In this document: positions 36,056 to 44,026 of the stretch, in pieces
Position numbering within the stretch: the first letter of the stretch is position 1
Layout of the letters: each line of letters opens with the position of its first letter
NCBI RefSeq assembly: GCF_029360765.1
Contig: NZ_JARKNA010000010.1
Coordinates: 1 to 64,000 of the forward strand
DNA: 64,000 nucleotides
Direction of reading: 5' to 3'
Source of the DNA: Terrimonas pollutisoli
GTDB taxonomy: Bacteria; Bacteroidota; Bacteroidia; Chitinophagales; Chitinophagaceae
Program-made: the position numbers and the translations under genes
Notes under the pieces: model-generated
Told to the model about the DNA's origin: nothing
Seen by the model: only the letters and a program-made list of their open reading frames with translations
Database searches by the model: none

Positions 36056-38491
36056 TTAAAATTTATAGGCAACTGTTGCTATCAACTGGCGTGGAGCAAT
36101 CGGGTTGATGCTATAGTTTTCATGTACATAGTAGTTGTAAGTGTTGGTAAGATTAGAAAGCTTGGCCAGCAATGAAAATCTCTTAATGCTATAACCGGCA
36201 GAGATGTCAATTGTAGTAAAACCGTCAACAGGAATCAACCTTGAATAATTTTGGGATTGTTCGATTGTATTATTCCAACCACCAAAACGATCACCCGCAT
36301 AATACACAGCAGCACCCAGTTTTAACCGGTTAAGAGCACCATGGCTGAATGTATAAAACACACTGGCGTTGGCGGTATGGGCAGGAGAGTTTACCAGGCG
36401 TTCTCCTTCCCTGTAACTGCCTTTATTACCCGGAGTTTTGGTGTATTCCATATTATTATAGCTATAACCCGCCATTACAGAAAGACCTTTCATAAAATTC
36501 GCCATCACATCCAATTCAACACCATTGCTCGTTGTTTGACCGGTTAATTCTTTCAGGTTACTATTGCTGTTCAGATTACCATCTTTATCAAACTGTGCTG
36601 TTTGTGCCAGGTTGTTATTAATGATCTTATAAGCAGTAAGATTAACAGTTAATCTTCCATCGAGGAAAATGTTTTTCACACCTAACTCATATTGATCAAT
36701 AATAGATGGGGGCAAAACATTATTGTAAATATCAAGACCCGTATTAACCGAAAATGAATTAGAATAGCTAGCAAAGAATGAAACATTTGGTTTAAATCTA
36801 TACACCAGGCCGAACCGCGGAGAAAATGCATTGGCTGAAGCAAATTTTCCTTTTGCTATTGAATCATTTTTTTGCAGGTATGTAGTGGTGGCAGCAGGAG
36901 ACTCCTGTAATGACCAACGAACACCTGCCAGCAATTTGATTTTTGGAGAAAGGCTGATCAGGTCCTGTACATAAGCGCCAAACCTGTTTACCGGTGTTTC
37001 CACAAAAGTCAGTCTTGTTGCAACAGGAATATCAGTACGGGGAGTATACTTATTGGGATCAAGAATATTTATGGTATCATATATCTTACCTTGTATATCG
37101 TAGTTATAAGTGTTAGTCATGTAGCGATCAGCATCAACACCCGCCAGCAATATATGCTCCACCTTACCGGTTTTAAAATTGCCATTCAGGTTTACCTGCC
37201 CGGTAAAATATTTTTCTTTTGTATCCACACGACCCAGTGGACGGGCCCAATCTCCCAAAGGAGTATATAAAGCCTGTATTCTTTCAACTGCATAATAATC
37301 CCGTTTGAACTGCTGATAAGAAACAACAGTATTCAGCTTCCAATTTGTATTGAAGGAATGATTTAACGTAACCGATGCTGTTGATTGATCGGTCGTATTA
37401 TATTGCCAGGGCGTTCCCATGAATCTTGAACGGGGAACATCAGGAACAGAGGAAGGACGGGTGCCTTTAGTAGAATCATTTAACGAGCCAATACCGAAAT
37501 CAGGAGTGAACTCATGCTTCAGGTAATCACCTTCTACAATCAATTCAGTCTTATTTCCCAATTTGAAAAGTAAAGAAGGATTTACATAATAACGTTTGGA
37601 AGAAACCTGGTCACGATAGCTATCGGCGGATTCGAAAGTTCCATTGACACGATAAGCAACTTTATTACTGATAGGGCCGTAAATATCAAAAGTTGGTTTG
37701 AAAAGATTATAGCTTCCTGCACGAAGACTTACTTCACCACCTAATTCAAATTTCGGTTTCTTGGTTACCATGTTCAGCACTCCACCAGGTGCTACATTTC
37801 CGTACAGAATAGCGGCGCCGCCTTTTAAGATCTCTACACTTTCCAAAGAGCTAACTTCAGGCATAGCACCGGAGTTTACCCTGGAACCATTTTTAAACAT
37901 ATTGGTAGAAGAAAAGCTATAACCCCTTGCGTAAAAAGCCTCCTGGGTGCTGGCTCTTGCGGTACCCAGGTAAACGCCATTAACGTTTTTGATTACGTCA
38001 CTTAACCGTTGTGCTTGTTGATTTTTTATTACGGACTCCCCTACTGTTACAACGGCCTGCGGCAGGTCCATGGGTTTGATGGGTAATTTGCCGATTGAAG
38101 CGGGCCGTTCATTCATCGAACGGTTAGCGGTTACCACTATTTCAGCCAACTGGGTTTCATTTTCTACAAGGCTGAAGTCAAGATTGTTGGTTGTTCCGCT
38201 TGTTACCACAACGGGTTTTTGTATGGCCTGCAAACCAACAAAGGATACAATGATGGTGTATTTTCCTTCCGGAATGTTTGACAACTGATAGGAGCCATCC
38301 GCCTTCGAAATCGTTCCTTTCCTGGTTTCCTTTAATTGTACATACACTTCAGCGGCTGGCTTGCCATCACTTGTTTTAATAAATCCTTGTAAATGACCAT
38401 TTTGTGCATTAGCCGACAGGGTCAAAAACAGCATACAGCCAAGAAAACTAATCCTTTCTTTCATATTTATTGATGAGTATAAAAATTTCAT
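36056..38491 (-). CDS. TonB-dependent siderophore receptor B
   Basis: The 811-aa receptor has a signal peptide (best start may be M10 at 38464, MKERISFLGCMLFLTLSANAQ), a carboxypeptidase-regulatory domain at ~30-115 (GHLQGFIKTSDGKPAAEVYVQL), a plug (LPQAVVTVGESVIKNQQAQRLSDVIKNVNGVYLG; ILKGGAAILYGNVAPGGVLNMVTKKP) and a barrel ending QLIATVAYKF. The VAPGGVLNMVTKKP signature is that of ferrichrome/coprogen-type receptors. The ligand is unknown. It carries the shared operator at 38545-38592 and is followed by a PepSY_TM gene, the same receptor-reductase pairing as receptor A. Confidence 0.9.
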   Translation of the reverse strand: MKFLYSSINMKERISFLGCMLFLTLSANAQNGHLQGFIKTSDGKPAAEVYVQLKETRKGTISKADGSYQLSNIPEGKYTIIVSFVGLQAIQKPVVVTSGTTNNLDFSLVENETQLAEIVVTANRSMNERPASIGKLPIKPMDLPQAVVTVGESVIKNQQAQRLSDVIKNVNGVYLGTARASTQEAFYARGYSFSSTNMFKNGSRVNSGAMPEVSSLESVEILKGGAAILYGNVAPGGVLNMVTKKPKFELGGEVSLRAGSYNLFKPTFDIYGPISNKVAYRVNGTFESADSYRDQVSSKRYYVNPSLLFKLGNKTELIVEGDYLKHEFTPDFGIGSLNDSTKGTRPSSVPDVPRSRFMGTPWQYNTTDQSTASVTLNHSFNTNWKLNTVVSYQQFKRDYYAVERIQALYTPLGDWARPLGRVDTKEKYFTGQVNLNGNFKTGKVEHILLAGVDADRYMTNTYNYDIQGKIYDTINILDPNKYTPRTDIPVATRLTFVETPVNRFGAYVQDLISLSPKIKLLAGVRWSLQESPAATTTYLQKNDSIAKGKFASANAFSPRFGLVYRFKPNVSFFASYSNSFSVNTGLDIYNNVLPPSIIDQYELGVKNIFLDGRLTVNLTAYKIINNNLAQTAQFDKDGNLNSNSNLKELTGQTTSNGVELDVMANFMKGLSVMAGYSYNNMEYTKTPGNKGSYREGERLVNSPAHTANASVFYTFSHGALNRLKLGAAVYYAGDRFGGWNNTIEQSQNYSRLIPVDGFTTIDISAGYSIKRFSLLAKLSNLTNTYNYYVHENYSINPIAPRQLIATVAYKF

Positions 38492-38508
38492 TTTGATTGA
38501 TTTGATTG

Positions 38509-38592
38509 CAAAAGAACAACATGTATTTTCCTGTTAATTACGGTATTGGGAAATCAGTTTACGTTAACAGGAAACTGACGATAAGTTGACAA
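38509..38592 (-). promoter_or_regulatory. Activator-type promoter and operator of receptor B
   Basis: The 48-bp site 38545-38592 holds half-sites GGGAAATCAGTT (from 38548) and AGGAAACTGACG (from 38569), 21 bp apart, and TGACAA at its outer end. The -7-like box TTCTTTTG (38509-38516) is 29 nt from the site edge, as in receptors A and C. The predicted start of transcription is about 13 nt before the ATG at 38491. Confidence 0.75.
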
Positions 38593-38599
38593 TGCAGCC

Positions 38600-38640
38600 C
38601 ATAAAAAAAGACAGCCCATTGAAGAGCTGTCTTACGTATT
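38600..38640 (-). terminator. Terminator of receptor C
   Basis: AAGACAGC (38608-38615) pairs with GCTGTCTT (38626-38633) around CCATTGAAGA. On the minus strand it is followed by TTTTTTTATGG, 24-65 nt past the stop codon of receptor C and directly before the operator of receptor B. Confidence 0.85.
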
Positions 38641-38664
38641 ATATAATTTTTTCTTTAAATGTTA

Positions 38665-40878
38665 TTACAACTTCGCACCAACACTCACAAAGAATGTTCT
38701 GCCATCTGCAGGTAATGCACCCGGCCCAGGATAGCCTCCTGCACGACGGGTGAAATAACGTTCATCAAATAAATTATTGATCCCCGCTTTTATATTCAAT
38801 CCTTTCGCAAATTTATAAGTGGCTGTAAGATCGGTTACAGTATAGGATGGAATCAAACCTGTTTGTGCATTGCCACTTACTGCTACGGTGTTGTTAGCAT
38901 CGCTGAATGTTTCATCCACATAACTTAACTGGCCTGTCAACAGGAAATTTTTATACCCGGCAGAGATACCGGCACGAATAATATCAGCAGGCGCATTCTC
39001 TACCTTCTTGCCTTTGGTAGCCTCATTTTTATAGTTACCGCTATATTTTGCATTGGTATAACCATAAGAACTAAAAACGATCACATCAAAGGGAGATGCA
39101 GAAGAAAAAGCCTTTACCGGGTTGAACTCCACATAAGTTTCCAAGCCTTTGCTGGTGCTGTTGCCCACGTTTGTTACCAGGCGATAGGATGGTGTTCCGC
39201 TGACAGAAACTGTTCCGATACGATCATTGTACTGCAGGTAGAAACCACTTACATCAAACTGCAGGAAGTCTTTTACTTTTCCACGATAACCCAGGTCGAC
39301 ATTGTATCCTTTTGAATCTTTCAGGTTAGGATCCACCACATCAGTTGTAGGAGGAGCCTGCAGGTTTGCAAACTGGATAGGGCGATAAGCCTGTGTAAAG
39401 TTTGCATAAAATTCTGTCCCACTGGTGATATGATATTCAGCCCCGATACCCGCTAATAAAAAGCTGCGGCTGCGTTTGATATTTTGCAAGAGAATTTCTG
39501 AACCGCTTTGGGTATAGCCATCACGACCGGTAGCTTTTCCTTCCAACCACTCGTAACGCAAACCTGGTACTATTAAAATTTTGTCCGTAAGACGGAAGAT
39601 ATTTTCTACGAATAGAGCAGCATTGGTTGATTTGAAATCAATATCCCTGGGCCAGCCATCAATTACACTTACATCGTAACCCGAACCTGTCGTTCCTTTT
39701 CCATTGGCTAAACGATAAGTTGTTCCGGTATACAGGCGAACACCACCCGAGAAAGTATTATCCATTTTACCAATATTATAATCAGTGATAAAACGGCTTT
39801 CCAAACCATAGTTGCGGTACTTATCAATTTGAACTGAACGGTTATTGTATTCTAAAGTAGCAGGATTGATACTGTCTTTGGTAGTGATTGATTGCAAATA
39901 ACCAACACTATTGCGGTCTCCGATAGTTGCAAACAATTTAGTATTCAAACGGGTTTTCTCATTGAACTGGTAGTTAGCGATCAATGCAGGTGTTGTCCAT
40001 TTTATATCAAACCAGTTGCGGTTGCGGAAACTTTGTTGAGCATCAGCTTTGATCTGAACATCCGTCAACCCACCAGCCTGCTGGCTGCGGATATGCGAAT
40101 GCATTAATTCAGCTGTTAAAGAAAACTTTGGAGTAAAGCGGTAGGTAACTGTTCCAAAGCCGGCATTGGTGTAATAACGGCTGTTTTGTCTCCAGCCATC
40201 CCCATTGCGGTGATCGAAGAAAGAATAATAATGCACTTTATCTGTCTTACCACCGATCGCATTGTAGGAGTTGAATAAAGAGTTGCTGCCGATAGTTTGT
40301 TGTGTTTCAAATTCAAACGGTTTATTGATCTCGCTACCATTGCGGAGAATATAGTTCACCATACCGCCAAACTGCGGACCATATTGCAATGATCCCTGGC
40401 CTCTTACGATTTCTATTCTTTGTACAGCCTGCAATTGCGGATTGTAATAAGCCTCCGGGTAACCAAACGGATCAGCAGCTATATCATAACCATTTTGCCT
40501 TGTATTAAACTCCCAGCTACGGTTGGGGCTTAATCCTCTTGCTGCAATGCCGATCTGGATGCCACTGGGGTCGCTTTCCCAAATTTGTATGCCCGGAACT
40601 TTTGCCAATACCTGGCGCATATTATTTGTTACCACATTGCCCTGCACATTATCCAATACAATGAGTGTATTCTTTTTACCGGCATAGATGGAAGTACCCA
40701 CTACTTCGGGCATCTGCTGGTAATCGCTTTTGCTACCGCGGCCTACCACGGTTATTTCGGGTAAATATTTGTGTTTTGGTTTGGTGGAATCATCATGAAA
40801 GATTTTTTCATTATCCTGTGCCGCCACTACCATACTACTGACTAATCCTGTCGTTATCAAGGTCAATTTTCTTAACAT
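38665..40878 (-). CDS. FecA-like TonB-dependent receptor C
   Basis: The 737-aa receptor has a signal peptide ending MVVAAQDN but no carboxypeptidase-regulatory domain. Its plug contains LPEITVVGRGSKSDYQQMPEVVGTSIYAGKKN and VPGIQIWESDPSGIQIGIAARGLSPNRSWEFNTRQNGYDIAADPFGYPEAYY, the ferric-dicitrate (FecA) subfamily signature. The barrel ends in TFFVSVGAKL. The likely ligand is ferric citrate or a related carboxylate siderophore; that follows from family resemblance only. No FecI/FecR sigma-regulator pair is nearby. Instead it has the shared 48-bp operator at 40934-40981. It has its own terminator. Confidence 0.9.
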   Translation of the reverse strand: MLRKLTLITTGLVSSMVVAAQDNEKIFHDDSTKPKHKYLPEITVVGRGSKSDYQQMPEVVGTSIYAGKKNTLIVLDNVQGNVVTNNMRQVLAKVPGIQIWESDPSGIQIGIAARGLSPNRSWEFNTRQNGYDIAADPFGYPEAYYNPQLQAVQRIEIVRGQGSLQYGPQFGGMVNYILRNGSEINKPFEFETQQTIGSNSLFNSYNAIGGKTDKVHYYSFFDHRNGDGWRQNSRYYTNAGFGTVTYRFTPKFSLTAELMHSHIRSQQAGGLTDVQIKADAQQSFRNRNWFDIKWTTPALIANYQFNEKTRLNTKLFATIGDRNSVGYLQSITTKDSINPATLEYNNRSVQIDKYRNYGLESRFITDYNIGKMDNTFSGGVRLYTGTTYRLANGKGTTGSGYDVSVIDGWPRDIDFKSTNAALFVENIFRLTDKILIVPGLRYEWLEGKATGRDGYTQSGSEILLQNIKRSRSFLLAGIGAEYHITSGTEFYANFTQAYRPIQFANLQAPPTTDVVDPNLKDSKGYNVDLGYRGKVKDFLQFDVSGFYLQYNDRIGTVSVSGTPSYRLVTNVGNSTSKGLETYVEFNPVKAFSSASPFDVIVFSSYGYTNAKYSGNYKNEATKGKKVENAPADIIRAGISAGYKNFLLTGQLSYVDETFSDANNTVAVSGNAQTGLIPSYTVTDLTATYKFAKGLNIKAGINNLFDERYFTRRAGGYPGPGALPADGRTFFVSVGAKL

Positions 40879-40897
40879 AAACTTCTTTTTGAGGCTG

Positions 40898-40981
40898 CAA
40901 AGGTTGCCCGGGGGGCTTAATCTTGTTTGCGGAATCAGGAAAAAGGGTTACGGAAAAAGAAAAATGACATTGATTTGACAA
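40898..40981 (-). promoter_or_regulatory. Activator-type promoter and operator of receptor C
   Basis: The 48-bp site 40934-40981 aligns without gaps to the sites of receptors A and B; half-sites are weaker (AGGAAAAAGGGT from 40937; AGAAAAATGACA from 40958), again 21 bp apart with TGACAA outermost. The -7-like AACCTTTG (40898-40905) stands 29 nt from the site edge, with a leader of about 15 nt to the ATG at 40878. Confidence 0.65.
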
Positions 40982-40984
40982 ATA

Positions 40985-41015
40985 AAAAAAAGCGGCGCAC
41001 TATGCACCGCCTTTT
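40985..41015 (-). terminator. Terminator of the DUF4920 gene
   Basis: On the minus strand GGCGGTGC and GCGCCGC form a stem (one G-T pair) around ATAGT, followed by TTTTTTTTATTTG. It lies about 18-48 nt past the stop codon at 41033. Confidence 0.85.
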
Positions 41016-41032
41016 AAATCAATGTTTTGAGC

Positions 41033-41509
41033 TTATTCTATCACTATGATCCCCTTAGCCGTTACACGAACCTCATTTTCCGGTTTCGTAATAGCGTTTA
41101 TTTCTTCTTTTGGCTTTTTGGCGTCTTCAGCGTAGTGTTTTAACTCGGCTACTGAAATGGTTTTCTTTTTTACCTCGCCGTCAATTACTACTGTTTTTCC
41201 TTTGGCGGCCAGTGGTAGAAAGAATCCGTAGTCCTTCATTTTAACCATTGCTGTTTCTTTGTCATTAAGCTGCAGCTTCAACCAGCATCCTTTTTTGGGA
41301 CATACGTCAACTATTTTGGCTTTTATTTTTGTGTTCAGAGTTTCTGTTCCTTCATTCAATTTGGCTACCGCTTCACTAATGGGTATTGCATTATCAGCTG
41401 TTATTTTTTCACCATAGGTATCACCAGGTTTGGCGTCACCGGCAGGTGGCTGACTATTGCTCATAAAAGCAAAAAGAATTACGACAAGAACCGATATTAT
41501 TTTTTTCAT
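41033..41509 (-). CDS. Exported DUF4920 protein
   Basis: The 158-aa product has a signal peptide, MKKIISVLVVILFAFMSNS, and then the DUF4920 core: AVAKLNEGTETLNTKIKAKIVDVCPKKGCWLKLQLND and MVKMKDYGFFLPLAAKGKTVVIDGEV. The DVCPKKGCW motif has a C-x4-C pair near residues 69-74 that could bind metal or form a disulfide. Family members are OB-fold-like and exported; function is unknown. It is transcribed alone, upstream of receptor C, and has its own terminator. Confidence 0.75.
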   Translation of the reverse strand: MKKIISVLVVILFAFMSNSQPPAGDAKPGDTYGEKITADNAIPISEAVAKLNEGTETLNTKIKAKIVDVCPKKGCWLKLQLNDKETAMVKMKDYGFFLPLAAKGKTVVIDGEVKKKTISVAELKHYAEDAKKPKEEINAITKPENEVRVTAKGIIVIE

Positions 41510-41664
41510 ATGTTTATTTGTTATTGCTTTTTAGCCATATGGAATTCGCCAACTAATTATTCCTATGATCATAAGCATTATTATGGCTCATTTCATCTGT
41601 CTAAGGTTTGATTTAATATGGTAAACAAAGATAATTTTTACAACTGATAATTCTCAGCCTCCTG

Positions 41665-42246
41665 CTACGCATTTACCCATGTTACTTTTTCTTCCAGTGG
41701 TAATCTTGTCGCACCTGTTGACGGAATAGCTGTATAGCCGATATAAAAAAATCCAAGCAGTTTATCCTGGGTTTCCAAACCAAAAAATGATTTCGCTTCT
41801 TCATAATAGGTTACCCCACCCGTGGTCCAATATCCACCCAATCCATATGCGGTAATAGATAAATAAATATTTTGAACGGCACAGGCTACCGCTTCTATGT
41901 CTTCTATTTCAGGAATGTTTTTCGTCAGTGTTCTTTTCATACCAATAGCGATGATATGCGAAGCTTTCAGTGGATTGTTTTGCAATTTGCCATAGGTAAT
42001 TTCTTTGAACAGGCTACCGGCTTTCTGTTTGTATAATTCGCTTTGAAAAGCGGCTAATTTTTTTAATCCCTCACCAGTAAACACTGTAAAATGCCAGGGC
42101 TGCTGCTGTCCGTGATTAGGCGCCCATGTTGCATTGATTAATATTTCATGTATAATTTTATCATCAACTTTTTTTCCCGCTTCCAGTTGATCAGGAAAAA
42201 CAGAACGACGGCTTCGGACCAATTCATTAAAAAGATCAGGATTCAT
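41665..42246 (-). CDS. Nitroreductase-family protein
   Basis: The 193-aa FMN-dependent reductase has RRSVFPDQ at residues ~13-20, APNHGQQQPWHFTVF near 48 for the FMN phosphate and ring, and the C-terminal YTAIPSTGATRLPLEEKVTWVN with the binding Arg. Central LSITAYGLGGYWTTGGVTYYEEAKSFFGL is typical of the YdjA-like subgroup. It would reduce nitro or quinone compounds with NAD(P)H; the substrate is unknown. It diverges from the ribonucleotide reductase operon. Confidence 0.85.
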   Translation of the reverse strand: MNPDLFNELVRSRRSVFPDQLEAGKKVDDKIIHEILINATWAPNHGQQQPWHFTVFTGEGLKKLAAFQSELYKQKAGSLFKEITYGKLQNNPLKASHIIAIGMKRTLTKNIPEIEDIEAVACAVQNIYLSITAYGLGGYWTTGGVTYYEEAKSFFGLETQDKLLGFFYIGYTAIPSTGATRLPLEEKVTWVNA

Positions 42247-42654
42247 CTGTTTATTTTTTATTTTTTTGGCCAGAACTTATCCCGAACTGGCTTCGGGGAG
42301 GAACCTTGCAAATAATCATTCTCCTGTGTGGAAAAAATTATCATACCCGGTTTCATGTTAAAATTTATCCGGCAAAAGTAAAAGCATGCGACTGCAATTA
42401 AAAACTTTACTATAGCAGTTGGTTACTTTAAAAACAATTTTTAGCCAGCTAAATTCCGGCATGATTTAAATGGAATGAGCTCACTTCACCAAATAAAATA
42501 TTCCCCATGAAATGGACATTTTTTTGAAATGCAGTCCTGAAAACTGTTTGCTGGCTGACAAAAAAATCTATGCACATTCTGTGAAAAACTCCCAAGGGAA
42601 ACTTCTATGAATTGATATTACATTCGTCCGAGTTCTTAATAAATAATTAATATC
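42247..42654. other. Intergenic region upstream of the cobalamin riboswitch
   Basis: Most of this stretch shows no gene. A palindrome CCCGAActggcTTCGGG at 42281-42297 belongs to the dispersed class. A near -7 sequence, TACATTCG at 42619-42626, lies just upstream of the riboswitch and could be its promoter (one mismatch to TAnnTTTG). Confidence 0.45.
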
Positions 42655-42850
42655 GGCGTTGGGCAGTTACCTTATCCACTACTGCCCTGCTTAATAGGGA
42701 ACCGTGTGAAAATCATGGGCTGACGGGCAACTGTAAAGCCATTCTCTTAAACAAAGGGAACAGACCCGGTCAAGAAAAAGCCACTGCCCCGACATGGTGT
42801 CGGGATGGGAAGGCGACCAGGTTGGGCCAAGCCAGGAGACCTGCCGTTGT
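42655..42850 (+). ncRNA. Cobalamin riboswitch upstream of nrdBA
   Basis: Canonical blocks appear in order: TAGGGAA (42695-42701), GTGTGAAAATC, GGGCTGACGGGCAACTGTAA (42718-42737), AAGCCACTG, GGGAAGGC (42807-42814) and the B12 box AGCCAGGAGACCTGCC (42830-42845). The stem tip between GCCACTG and GGGAAGGC holds CCCGACAtggTGTCGGG (42788-42804), one of this genome's dispersed palindromes. Cobalamin riboswitches usually repress B12 synthesis or transport, but here the next gene is nrdB, 130 nt downstream. In actinomycetes such switches repress class Ia reductase when B12 allows class II to work. Confidence 0.9.
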
Positions 42851-42982
42851 TATGTTTATTGTTTGGAGCCTTCCCGGAAAAGGTACAGGCAAAGATTGAA
42901 TGTCGCTTCTTTCTTCAAAAGAGGTGGGGATTCTTCGTCTTTGGTCGTGCCACTTTTTGACAACACTTGAATTTTATATACT

Positions 42983-43954
42983 ATGCACGACGAACAAGAA
43001 ATTTTATTAAAAGAAAACAAAGACCGCTTTGTTATTCTCCCTATCAATTATCCAAAAATTTGGGAAAAATATAAACAACACGAAGCCAGCTTTTGGACGG
43101 CTGAAGAGATTGACCTGAGTGGCGACATCAAGGATTGGAATGGCCTCAATGATGGTGAACGTCATTTCATTTCACATGTACTGGCATTTTTTGCAGCAAG
43201 TGATGGCATTGTGAACGAGAACCTGGCGGTGAATTTCATGAGCGAAGTACAATTGCCTGAAGCCCGTTGTTTTTACGGTTTCCAGATCATGATGGAAAAT
43301 ATCCACTCTGAAACCTATGCGTTGCTGATCGACACGTATATTAAAGACCCCAAGGAAAAGGATCGTCTTTTCCATGCCATCGACACAGTGCCTGCTGTTA
43401 AGAAAAAAGCAGAATGGGCACTTCGTTGGATCGAGAATGGAAGCTTTGCTGAACGCCTGGTGGCATTTGCTGCCGTTGAAGGAATCTTCTTTAGCGGAAG
43501 CTTCTGTTCCATCTTCTGGATGAAGAAAAGAGGATTGATGCCGGGGTTGACATTCAGTAATGAACTGATCAGTCGTGATGAAGGCCTGCATTGTGAATTT
43601 GCTTGTTTGTTGTACAGCATGTTGAAAAATAAAATGAGCGAAGAACAAGTGCATGCAATCATTGGCAATGCAGTGGAAATTGAAAAAGAGTTTATCACAG
43701 ATGCTTTGCCTGTCGATCTGATTGGTATGAATGCAAAACTGATGCAGCAATATATCGAGTTTGTTGCAGACAGGTGGTTGACGGAATTAGGCTATACCAA
43801 ATTGTTTAACGCTACCAATCCATTTGATTTTATGGAACTGATTTCTTTACAAGGTAAAACCAACTTCTTTGAAAAAAGAGTAGGCGAATACCAGAAGTCG
43901 GGTGTGATGAATGATATCAAATCAAATACGTTTTCTATTGACGAAGATTTTTGA
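42983..43954 (+). CDS. nrdB: Ribonucleoside-diphosphate reductase class Ia, small subunit
   Basis: The 323-aa subunit holds a diiron-tyrosyl radical that starts ribonucleotide reduction in NrdA. It is strikingly like eukaryotic R2: FFAASDGIVNENLAVNF, ARCFYGFQIMMENIHSET with the radical Tyr98 and ligands Glu105 and His108, FAAVEGIFFSGSF, and SNELISRDEGLHCEFA with the last ligands. The C-terminal tail NTFSIDEDF is the peptide that docks on the large subunit. It is the first gene after the cobalamin riboswitch and is followed by nrdA after 72 nt containing a simple repeat. Confidence 0.96.
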   Translation: MHDEQEILLKENKDRFVILPINYPKIWEKYKQHEASFWTAEEIDLSGDIKDWNGLNDGERHFISHVLAFFAASDGIVNENLAVNFMSEVQLPEARCFYGFQIMMENIHSETYALLIDTYIKDPKEKDRLFHAIDTVPAVKKKAEWALRWIENGSFAERLVAFAAVEGIFFSGSFCSIFWMKKRGLMPGLTFSNELISRDEGLHCEFACLLYSMLKNKMSEEQVHAIIGNAVEIEKEFITDALPVDLIGMNAKLMQQYIEFVADRWLTELGYTKLFNATNPFDFMELISLQGKTNFFEKRVGEYQKSGVMNDIKSNTFSIDEDF

Positions 43955-43959
43955 TGTCC

Positions 43960-44000
43960 CTGGTTTTCACTTTTGACTTTTCACTTTTTAAAGACTTACA
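43960..44000. repeat. TTTTCACTTTTGACTTTTCAC-type simple repeat
   Basis: The spacer between nrdB and nrdA is made largely of TTTTCACTTTTGACTTTTCAC units. Read on the minus strand it is the same AAGTGAAAAGTCAAAAGTG style as at 17425-17475 and 52105-52144. Confidence 0.5.
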
Positions 44001-44026
44001 ACTACTAACCTTCTAAATATAAAGAC

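Noticed and set aside
42850..42982. Possible terminator between riboswitch and nrdB
   Set aside because: GTGG/CCAC followed by TTTTT near 42925-42958 gives only a weak, long-loop stem, so no expression platform is claimed.
43172..43750. 192-aa minus-strand frame inside nrdB
   Set aside because: Antisense shadow of the strongly conserved nrdB.
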